Below, one piece after another: positions 19,071 to 27,200 of a stretch of DNA of 64,000 nt (within the stretch, counting starts at the first letter, position 1; every line of letters begins with the position of its first letter). Both the position numbers and the translations under genes were made by a program. This DNA comes from an uncultured Thalassolituus sp. GTDB taxonomy: Bacteria > Pseudomonadota > Gammaproteobacteria > Pseudomonadales > Oceanobacteraceae. The DNA lies in contig NZ_CATMFB010000001.1 in the NCBI RefSeq assembly GCF_950066645.1, forward strand, positions 337,499 through 401,498. The letters are read 5' to 3'. The notes beneath the pieces are model-generated. The model had not been told where the DNA came from. It was given only the letters and a program-made list of their open reading frames with translations, and made no database searches.

Positions 19071-19559
19071 TTACAGCGGTTTTGCAGTGGTCAGGTCGTA
19101 ACCCACTTTCATGTTCTTGGTGTTCTTGTTGGTCTTGTCTGCGTGAGTCAGATCTGCTTCGATTTTAGCGAAGCTCAGAGAGATAGACTCAGCAGGTGCA
19201 CCGCCAGCGCTTGCGCTGATGCTGTAAGAAGAGATGATTACTTCTTCCAGAGTGTAAACAGCGTATTTCTCAACTTTTTCTGCGCCAGTCTGTACAACGT
19301 GGATTTCAACTTTAACACCCGCGTCGCCAGTAACGGAGGACTTGAACAGACCACCAGAAGCAGCATCCAGAGGCTTAGTCACAGTGACTTCGCTGATGCT
19401 TGGACGAGATGCTTCACGGTTAGCCATTGCACCAGCCTGCATGGTGATAGAACGACCTACGCCGAAGCTCATGCTGTCTACTTCGATCCAGTTTTCATAA
19501 CCAGCAGCAGTCACGTTACCTTGTGGGTTGTTGCTGTTGAAATTCATGTAAATAGCCAT
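19071..19559 (-). CDS. hcp: T6SS tube protein Hcp (TssD)
   Basis: A 162-aa Hcp1-family protein: MAIYMNFNSNNPQG, GYENWIEVDSMSFGVGR, SEVTVTKPLDAASGGLFKS, the VEKYAVYTLEEVIISSYSIS strand pair and SISLSFAKIE. Hcp hexamers stack into the tube inside the sheath and can carry effectors. ATG at 19559 follows AGAGGAATTGTTAA. It has its own terminator and a long upstream region, consistent with separate strong expression. Confidence 0.97.
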   Translation of the reverse strand: MAIYMNFNSNNPQGNVTAAGYENWIEVDSMSFGVGRSITMQAGAMANREASRPSISEVTVTKPLDAASGGLFKSSVTGDAGVKVEIHVVQTGAEKVEKYAVYTLEEVIISSYSISASAGGAPAESISLSFAKIEADLTHADKTNKNTKNMKVGYDLTTAKPL

Positions 19560-19933
19560 TTAACAATTCCTCTATGTTATCGATGATTTTCCCTGTAGCC
19601 ATGGCTGTGCACGCCGTTCCTGTGGCGTAATAACCACGGCCATATGGCAGGTGCGATGAAGTAAAACAGAATTCTTCGGGCCGTAAAACCCTGAATTTCA
19701 AAGTTTAATTCGACTCTGGCACGAATTTAATTGATTCCATCTGGGGAGGGTGAATGGGAGTCACAGCATGATATTTGCTCAGCGCCCGCTATAGCTGTTC
19801 CCGGGGAGCGAACCCCTGCCACCGCAGTGAAGATTTTCACTCTGACACGATTTAATGAAAGAAATTTTGTAAAGAAATGGGGCTGCGGGAATCGTTAGGT
19901 AATAACGCGCCAGGTCAGCAGGCACGCCACTCC
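19560..19933. promoter_or_regulatory. hcp upstream region with a repeated 18-bp element
   Basis: No credible gene lies in these 374 bp. The element ACTCTGrCACGA(a)TTTAAT occurs twice on the plus strand, at 19713-19731 and 19839-19856, 126 bp apart, differing by one base and one indel. A small inverted repeat (GTGAA-gatt-TTCAC, 19827-19840) touches the second copy. No convincing sigma-54 site (TGGCAC-N5-TTGC) for hcp was found. The repeated element may bind a regulator of hcp. Confidence 0.4.
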
Positions 19934-20638
19934 TCAGGCTGATGCTTTTGACTTTTTCTTCTTAGGGCGTCCGCGCTTAAGTGGGCGGACTCTGTGGTTG
20001 GCGATCTTTTCGATCTTTTCTGTGAACTGGTCCCCACCGAGTACCTGCCCCAGTTTGATGGTCTCAGCAATGTAGCTCAGCAGGCCGCGATCAAATTCAT
20101 ACCGGAACAGGGTGCTGTATTCATTTGCTCTGTCTTCACGGGTGTCGCCCAGCGCCAGATACAGTCGATGATCAGCAATGAGGTCGCTCTTCCGTCGCCC
20201 GGTGTGATAGTTGAAGCTTGACCATTTATAGAGCTCTGGGCTTTCCACGAGTCCTTCGTGCATAGGTTTCAGCTCAACGTAGCGATAACAGGTCAGCAGG
20301 TAGGCTTCAGAATCAATCACGCTGGATTTGTAGCGGCCAGCCCAGAGGGTGCCGGAGCGTTGATAGCGGTGATTAACATACTGCACGTAGCGTCGGCCGA
20401 GCGACTGCATCATTGATGAGATGCCATTGGGGATATTCGGGGTGGCGACCATCTGTACCGCATTCGGCATGAGGACATAGGCATGAATGTTTACGTCGTA
20501 CTGCTCGGCGGCTTTCTTCAGGCAGGATAGGTAGAAGTCGTAATCTTCATCGTCAAAGAAGCAGTTCAGATTATTGTGACCAACCTGAATGATATGCTGT
20601 GGGATGTTGGCGATGTTTATTCGCGGCAGTCGTGCCAT
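19934..20638 (-). CDS. RAYT-like (REP-associated Y1 transposase family) protein lacking the HUH histidines
   Basis: A 234-aa protein starting with MARLPRIN, the usual start of this family, preceded by GGAAGGAATC. The frame opens 32 codons further upstream (20734) but without family similarity. The fold is recognisable from IPQHIIQVGHNN, CFFDDEDYDFYL, HAYVLMPN, RRYVQYVNHRYQRSGTLW and GRYKS. The metal-binding HUH signature expected after MPN is replaced by Ala60-Val61-Gln62. The likely nucleophile Tyr (84 or 87) is present. The C-terminus is basic (GRPKKKK). It may be a domesticated DNA-binding protein instead of an active transposase. Confidence 0.82.
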   Translation of the reverse strand: MARLPRINIANIPQHIIQVGHNNLNCFFDDEDYDFYLSCLKKAAEQYDVNIHAYVLMPNAVQMVATPNIPNGISSMMQSLGRRYVQYVNHRYQRSGTLWAGRYKSSVIDSEAYLLTCYRYVELKPMHEGLVESPELYKWSSFNYHTGRRKSDLIADHRLYLALGDTREDRANEYSTLFRYEFDRGLLSYIAETIKLGQVLGGDQFTEKIEKIANHRVRPLKRGRPKKKKSKASA

Positions 20639-20872
20639 GACGTTTCTGATTCCTTCCCTGTTCTGATTCACTACGCCCAGAAGCGCTGCCACGCCTGAGA
20701 GGCCAATTATGATGAAGGCATGTGCCAAAATCAACCGCGCTCATCCCGGCAAAATATCTGTCCCTGTCCGGTTTTATTTGTTTTAATCGGGCGGCAATCC
20801 AAGCAGAGCCGCTGTTATCCGCAGTCCGCCCGGAGGGAGAGTGCTCTGAAAATCTGATTTATGGAATATGGA

Positions 20873-21742
20873 ATGAGCAGAAGTGTCACTCTAGCGGTGA
20901 ATGGCCGTACGGACATCGGTCAGGTCAGGGAAGAGAATGAAGATTCTATTACCTGGTATAACCACCCGGAACATCCATTTGCTTATGTCGTCGTCGCTGA
21001 TGGCATGGGTGGTTATAGTGGTGGAGCGCTTGCCAGCAGGATTGCAGTACAGACTCTCAGCCTCCAGTTCAGCCAGTTGTTGACGCCAACCTTTCTGGCC
21101 TGCTCGCCTGATCAGCAGAAGCTGATGATTCAGGCTGCCGTCCGTAACGGCATTCATAAGGCCAACCACTCCATAATTGAAGCCAAAGCTGAGAACCCTA
21201 ACTTTGCTCACATGGGCACCACAGTGGTTCTGGTAGTGCAATGGGGGGATCAGCTCACGGTCGCACATGTTGGCGATTCCCGCGCTTATTTGTGGAGTCT
21301 CCGCGGTCTTGTTCAGCTCACCCGCGATCATAGCGTGGTTCAGGAGATGATTGATTCGGGGGCCATGAGCGAAGAGGAAGCCCGCACGAGTAATGTCCGG
21401 AATCATATTACCCGGGCGCTTGGGGTTCATGATGATGTAGAACCTGAGCTGATGACCTACCGGATTGCCGAGAGCGCGCTGCTCATGCTTTGCAGCGATG
21501 GGCTTACTGAGTATTTCGATAATCCGGATATCCAGCATGTACTTGCAACGCATCGCCCGGCACTTGAATGCTGCTATCGCTTCATTGATGAGGCTAATCA
21601 CAAAGGCGGACGCGACAATATCAGTGTTGGCATTATGGAGGTCAGCTTTACGGCGCGTCCTTCATATGAAACTCCTCTGTCCGTACCTGCTGGTACCGGC
21701 GAAGACACTACGGTCCGGCGTAATCAGCCAGGGCGCACCTGA
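20873..21742 (+). CDS. PP2C-family protein serine/threonine phosphatase
   Basis: A 289-aa PPM/PP2C phosphatase with the metal-binding residues in place: NED near residue 25, DGMGG at D43, GDSRAYLW at D135, SDG at D209 and GGRDN at D248. ATG 20873 (MSRSVTLAVNGRTDIG) is preferred over ATG 20861 because the segment GGAATATGGA precedes it. PP2C enzymes (PppA, Stp1) often control T6SS through the kinase PpkA and Fha, and the T6SS is adjacent; a kinase partner is not in the window. Cytoplasmic, no membrane segment. Confidence 0.9.
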   Translation: MSRSVTLAVNGRTDIGQVREENEDSITWYNHPEHPFAYVVVADGMGGYSGGALASRIAVQTLSLQFSQLLTPTFLACSPDQQKLMIQAAVRNGIHKANHSIIEAKAENPNFAHMGTTVVLVVQWGDQLTVAHVGDSRAYLWSLRGLVQLTRDHSVVQEMIDSGAMSEEEARTSNVRNHITRALGVHDDVEPELMTYRIAESALLMLCSDGLTEYFDNPDIQHVLATHRPALECCYRFIDEANHKGGRDNISVGIMEVSFTARPSYETPLSVPAGTGEDTTVRRNQPGRT

Positions 21743-21913
21743 TCCCTCAGGGCATTGCAGGTGCCTTAGCTGTCACTGAGTGACTTACCTGTCTTCTGAC
21801 ACATTGAGTGCTTCCTCAATAATTTAGTAAACTCCTGTTCATTGAATGAGTGTCAGCCCGTAGCAGATGTTCCTTGTGTTGTCAGGCCGGTATTCATTGT
21901 GAGGTCATGTTGT

Positions 21914-21919
21914 TATAAT
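21914..21919 (+). promoter_or_regulatory. Candidate -10 box upstream of the tpsBA locus
   Basis: A perfect TATAAT lies 117 bp before the 40-aa leader ORF. The -35 region is weak (TTCATT at 21893 with 15-bp spacing). From the phosphatase stop at 21742 to 22035 nothing else is seen, so this is the only promoter-like signal for tpsBA. Confidence 0.45.
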
Positions 21920-22035
21920 GCCGCCGCCCTGTTTATGGTCCTGCCAGGCCATGCGTGCGAGTGTTGGCGCGACAGCGGGGGTGAGTGCTTACTTGCACTT
22001 GTAATGAATGGATTGTTTATCTCAAAAGGGCAAGG

Positions 22036-22158
22036 ATGTCTTCCGAAATCACTCCAGAGTATTTTTCACACCGCGACGGCCTGTATGGCCCGGCGCCGCT
22101 TATTGCTGCGCGTCTGATTTGTGTCGTGGTTGATAAGGGACAAGGAACAAGATGCTGA
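22036..22158 (+). CDS. 40-residue leader ORF overlapping the tpsB start
   Basis: ATG at 22036 is preceded by a strong ribosome site (AAGGGCAAGG). The ORF encodes 40 residues beginning MSSEITPEYFSHRDGLYGP and its TGA at 22156 overlaps the tpsB ATG at 22152. The placement suggests translational coupling of tpsB to this peptide. No signal peptide or known family is seen; it could also be a chance frame. Confidence 0.45.
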   Translation: MSSEITPEYFSHRDGLYGPAPLIAARLICVVVDKGQGTRC

Positions 22159-24194
22159 AGGTAAAAGGGCTTCACCGATCCTTTATTGTTGGCGCATTGA
22201 TTGCGCTGACCAGCGCGCCGCTTCAGGCCGCTGAAAACATTAATGTGCCCGATCAGGATCTGATGACCCTGCGGGACGTGTTCGGGATTGATGCCCCTGA
22301 TGCCCAGGGGGATGCCTCCGACAGACTGCGCCGGCGTACCGAAGCTCCGGATGTGATGCCGCGCCCTGATGGAGAGATACCTGAAGTTAACGAGCGGGAT
22401 AGCGGCCCTCGGATCATTGTGAACAAGTTTACGTTTGAGCGGCTCGAAGAGTTTCCGAAGTTCGGTATCACGCGCGAGGGCGTGGAAGCAGAAGCCGAGC
22501 GCCTGCGTGTGATTTACATGAAAGAAGACCGTCGCCGGGAGGATGGATACACGCCGGAAGAGGTCAATGAAATCACGTCTTACCTCAAAGATATCGGTAG
22601 CCAGTCGGCAGTTGATGATCTGACTCATGAAGACATGCAGGCACTGATTGAGCTGGTGCGCGAACAGAACCGTAATCGTGGACTGAGCTTTGCCGACCTC
22701 GAGGAAGTCGCCAACGTACTTACTCAGTACTATCGCCAGAGGGGGCTGTTCCTTGCGCGGGTTCTTCTGCCTGCCCAGGAGGTGACCGATGGGGTTGTTA
22801 CCTTCACGGTCATGGAAGGACGCCTTGGCCAGGTCGAGCCACTGAACAACAAGTGGTACAAGGACTCGACTCTGAAGTCGCCTCTCAAATCTGTAATGGG
22901 CGATATCGTCACTAGCAGGGAAATTGAAGAGGCGCTCTATATTCTGAATGACCTGCCGGGTATGACCCTCAGTGGTGCGTTCTCTGCGGGTGATAATCCA
23001 GGGGAAACCCGCCTGAAGCTGGTTGTCCGCGAGGAAGATAACATGGCCTTCCTGGTGCGTATGGACAACCACGGTGCGGATTTCACGGGTAAGGCCCGCC
23101 TGTTCGTCAACATGCAGATGTTCAATCCTATTGGTTTTGGTGACAGCCTGAGCCTGGGGCTGCTGCGTTCTGAGGATCTGGGTGAAAATAACTCGGACAA
23201 AGGCATGGAGGACACCGTTGGCTCGCGTGATGCCCACAGTAACCTGGGCCAGTTCAGATACACCTTCCCGGTGTTTGGGCTGCGTAACCGGATCGGAATT
23301 GCAGCGGACCGCAATAGTTTCGATCTGGTCGACGAAAAGGGCAGTATCGTAAACGCGCTTGAAATCAGTGGTGTGAACACGACCTATGCTCTGACCTTTG
23401 ATCACACGATCACCCGCACCCGGGACTTTAATATGGCGGCTGGCCTGGCGCTGACGGATAAAACGTCCCGGGTCGACAGCTTTATTGATTTTCTCTCGAC
23501 AGAAGATCGCGTTCGGGGAAGTGAGCTGAACTTCTATATTGATGGCCTGACTCAGTCGGGTATCAGAATGTTGAATACCGCAAGCCTGGCCGTTCAATAT
23601 GGTGAGTTTTTAACGGATGTTGTGGCTGGCGCCGATGAGACCTTTTACAAAGGTGTGCTGCAGACAAATTCTCTCTTCTTTGTGCCACTTCCTTTCACAG
23701 ACAACTTCAGCCGGTTGCTGACCAGTGTCCGTCTTCAGTATTCCGAGCAGATTCTTCCGTCATTCGAGCAGTTCAGTCTTGGTGGTGCTAATGGCGTGCG
23801 CAGTTTTCTTGTCGGAGACTTCTCTGCAGACAAAGCTCTGTATATCAATAACGAGTGGTATTTCAACTTACCGAACTGGTCTATCGGATCAGGTCGCACC
23901 ATCAATGACGTGTTTCAGATGGGCCTTCTTTTTGACTTCGGATATGGCATCCAGAATGGAGGCTTTATTAATGACAGTGGTTCGGTTGCTGACAGTGAAT
24001 GGGCCCGCCTGAGTGCGGCGGGTCTGGTATTTAAGACGAACTGGGGTAAAACCTTTGCGGGCAAAGTGTCGGTTGCCACACCGATTGATGGCGTATCCAG
24101 CCTTGATCCGGATGATGAAAATGACAGCGTGAAACCCATTCAGAATAATGCCGATGCGATTGAGATATTCGCCGACATTAATTTTTATTTCTGA
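22152..24194 (+). CDS. Two-partner secretion outer-membrane transporter TpsB (FhaC/ShlB family)
   Basis: A 680-aa protein with a signal peptide (FIVGALIALTSAPLQA). An unusually long linker of about 150 residues precedes the POTRA region (GLSFADLEEVANVLTQYYRQ, then VTDGVVTFTVMEGRLGQVE). The beta-barrel half contains MFNPIGFGDSLSLG and ends in the aromatic C-terminus required for BAM insertion (DINFYF). The L6 lid motif, normally VRGY/F, reads VRSF (549-552). SD AAGGA precedes ATG. It secretes the giant TpsA encoded 75 bp downstream. Confidence 0.93.
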   Translation: MLKVKGLHRSFIVGALIALTSAPLQAAENINVPDQDLMTLRDVFGIDAPDAQGDASDRLRRRTEAPDVMPRPDGEIPEVNERDSGPRIIVNKFTFERLEEFPKFGITREGVEAEAERLRVIYMKEDRRREDGYTPEEVNEITSYLKDIGSQSAVDDLTHEDMQALIELVREQNRNRGLSFADLEEVANVLTQYYRQRGLFLARVLLPAQEVTDGVVTFTVMEGRLGQVEPLNNKWYKDSTLKSPLKSVMGDIVTSREIEEALYILNDLPGMTLSGAFSAGDNPGETRLKLVVREEDNMAFLVRMDNHGADFTGKARLFVNMQMFNPIGFGDSLSLGLLRSEDLGENNSDKGMEDTVGSRDAHSNLGQFRYTFPVFGLRNRIGIAADRNSFDLVDEKGSIVNALEISGVNTTYALTFDHTITRTRDFNMAAGLALTDKTSRVDSFIDFLSTEDRVRGSELNFYIDGLTQSGIRMLNTASLAVQYGEFLTDVVAGADETFYKGVLQTNSLFFVPLPFTDNFSRLLTSVRLQYSEQILPSFEQFSLGGANGVRSFLVGDFSADKALYINNEWYFNLPNWSIGSGRTINDVFQMGLLFDFGYGIQNGGFINDSGSVADSEWARLSAAGLVFKTNWGKTFAGKVSVATPIDGVSSLDPDDENDSVKPIQNNADAIEIFADINFYF

Positions 24195-24284
24195 CATTCA
24201 GTGTGCGGGATAACCGGGTGATACATACCGGCAGGCACAAGGATAACGGCAGGTAATACCTGCAGCGTAATGAGAGTAGTGACA

Positions 24285-27200
24285 ATGACCAAGCTCAGCC
24301 ATACCACTCGTGGTACTCAAAAGAACGCAAACGGAGTAAATTTGTTAACTCAGGCAGTTCAGACGATGAATGCCGTAATGGCAGGTGTACGCGACGGCCT
24401 GAAAGGTGGCTTGTATGTCACCCTGATCGCCGGTCAGGTGGTTGCTCCTGTGGTGTGGGCTTTGCCTGATCAGTCAGGATATGAGGCAGGTAATGCCCCA
24501 GTGTCTGAGATTGAGATCAGTGGGAACGACATGATCATCGCTCAGGATAATTCCAGAATACTGTTGAACTGGGATTCATTTAACATCGCTGCAGGTGAGT
24601 CTGTCTCATTTATTCAAGACCTCAATCAGTTGGCTATCAACCAGGTCAATGGTGGTTCGCTTTCAGAAATCTTTGGCACTTTGAATGCCGATGCCAACAT
24701 TATGCTCATTAATCCCGCAGGTGTTGCTATTTATAATGGGGCTATTGTCAATGTAGGCAGCCTTATTGTGTCAGGTATGACACTTGATGAAACGGCTTTA
24801 GAGCCGGGTGCAATCAACTCTGATGCTACTGGCCCTTTCGATTTCTCATTTGATGAGGCCAGTGGAGGACTAGTCACGGTTCAGGACGGAGTTAGTCTTA
24901 CGGCTGGTAATCTGATTCTTCTTGGTAAGCAGGTTACGGTAGATTCTGACATAGATGTTGGAAGTGGATTGTTCGGAGCAGGGGCTGCGGGCTCGGCGGT
25001 AGTCACTTTCGATGACGACGGCCTTGTTGGCTTCTCGTTAAATAGTGACCTCACCTCGGTGCTCTCAAGTGATGCACAGGTTGCAATTAATGGAGCTGTG
25101 AATGCGGGGCGCGTTATTCTTACAACTCAGCAAGCAGCCGCTGCAGTCAATAACTCAATCAATATTACGGATACGATTACCGCCGAAAACATCAGTATTT
25201 CGGGCGATCGTATTCTCCTTGGCGGTAGCGTTGCGTCAGTTGAGGATGCTGCAACAGCGTCCGTGAGTCAGAATCTGGAAATCAGCGCAGAAGAAAGCCT
25301 GACCATTTCTGGTGCATCTACAAGTATTACTGCAGCCAATCATTCGGTAACCGCAGAAGCGTTGGATGTCAGTGCTGCCTCAAGCACATTTAACCAGTTA
25401 GATACTACCAGTACTGGTGCTGTCACTGCTGGTGGATTAACAGTGGGTGGGCTCTCTTCTGTCAGCGCATCATCCGCTGCTTTAACGACCAATGCGAATG
25501 CCACACTGGTCGGTGGTAGCAATAACGAAATCAGCACTAACGCAATAAATTTTACTGGTGTTGCTTCGGCTGATCTGTCGAGCCAATCACTGGCAGGTAG
25601 CTCTGGTATCGATAATTTCAACCTAAATGGTGGTGCGTTAACAGCGAACAATATCGCTATCACGAACGCGGCCTCGGCAATTAATGCTAGTGGTGAGAAT
25701 GATACGCTCACCACAGACGCAGCGAGTGTCAGCCTGACAGGTTCAAACGAATCCGTTACTGTCGGCGCATATACCTTCAGCGATATAGAAGATGTCGCGC
25801 TCAGCTCCGGGGCGATTAACGGCTCAGTGACAGACGACATTTTTACAGTGACGGGAAGTAATGCGGTGACCGTGGATGGAATGGCCTTTACTGGTGTTTC
25901 GTCTGTTGATGGAGGGGCGTCAAAGTACGGAGATAGTGTATTTACAACAGGTACTACCTCTCTGGTTAGTTCGCAGATGAATGCTTTAAGTACTTTCGGA
26001 ATCAACTTTACTGGTATTGAAAACGCAGATTTAAACGGTCAGTCACTGGCAGGCAGCACAGGTACCGATACCTTTACTCTGACGAATGCCGGCCTGACAG
26101 CGAATAATATTGTTATTACTGACTCTGCTGCATCGGTGGATACCAATGGCGGTAACGATGTGTTTGCAGGCGCCACTGGCGCCTGGGAACTGACCGGTGC
26201 TAATGGTGAACTTAAAGGCACTAACGCATCTGAATTTACCTTCACTGATGTCGCGGGTGCGAATCTCTCCGGCCAGTCACTGGCGGGTAGCACAGGTACT
26301 GATACTTTCACGCTGACGAATGCCGGTCTGACTGCTAACAGTATTGTAATTACTGACTCTGCTGCATCCGTTGATACCAATGGCGGTAACGATGTCTTTG
26401 CAGGCGCCACAGGTGCCTGGGAGCTGACCGGTACTAATGGTGAACTCAAGGGTACCAACGCGTCTGAATTTACCTTTACGGAAGTCACGAACGCAGATCT
26501 CTCTGGCCAGTCACTGGCAGGTAGTAGCGGCACCGATACCTTTACGCTGACGAATGCCGGTCTGACTGCGAACAGTATTGTAATTACTGACTCTGCTGCA
26601 TCCGTTGATACCAATGGCGGTAACGATGTGTTTGCAGGCGCCACTGGCGCCTGGGAACTGACCGGTGCTAATGGTGAACTTAAAGGCACTAACGCATCTG
26701 AATTTACCTTCACTGATGTCGCGGGTGCGAATCTCTCCGGCCAGTCACTGGCGGGTAGCACAGGTACTGATACTTTCACGCTGACGAATGCCGGTCTGAC
26801 TGCTAACAGTATTGTAATTACTGACTCTGCTGCATCCGTTGATACCAATGGCGGTAACGATGTCTTTGCAGGCGCCACAGGTGCCTGGGAGCTGACCGGT
26901 ACTAATGGTGAACTCAAGGGTACCAACGCGTCTGAATTTACCTTTACGGAAGTCACGAACGCAGATCTCTCTGGCCAGTCACTGGCGGGTAGCGCTGGTG
27001 TCGATAATTTCACTTTGAATGGTAGCGCGTTAACAGCGAACAATATCGCTATCACTAACGCGGCCTCGGCAATTAATGCTGGTGGTGAGAGCGATACGCT
27101 TACCACTGACGCAGCGAGTGTCAGCCTGACGGGCGAAAACGAATCTGTAACGGCTGGCGCATATACCTTCAGTGATATCGAAGACGTTGCCCTCAGTTCA

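Noticed and set aside
19516..19701. A 61-codon frame in the hcp leader on the minus strand
   Set aside because: It overlaps the hcp start out of frame, with no ribosome site and no plausible product.
19700..19860. A sigma-54 promoter for hcp
   Set aside because: TGGCAC is present at 19717 but on the opposite strand to hcp and without TTGC at the right spacing.
20639..20734. 32-codon N-terminal extension of the RAYT-like protein
   Set aside because: The family begins at MARLPRIN, and a good ribosome site lies before that ATG.
22017..23597. A 526-codon open frame on the minus strand across tpsB
   Set aside because: It is antisense to a well-supported transporter gene, has no ribosome site and no recognisable motif. 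It follows from codon bias of the plus-strand gene.
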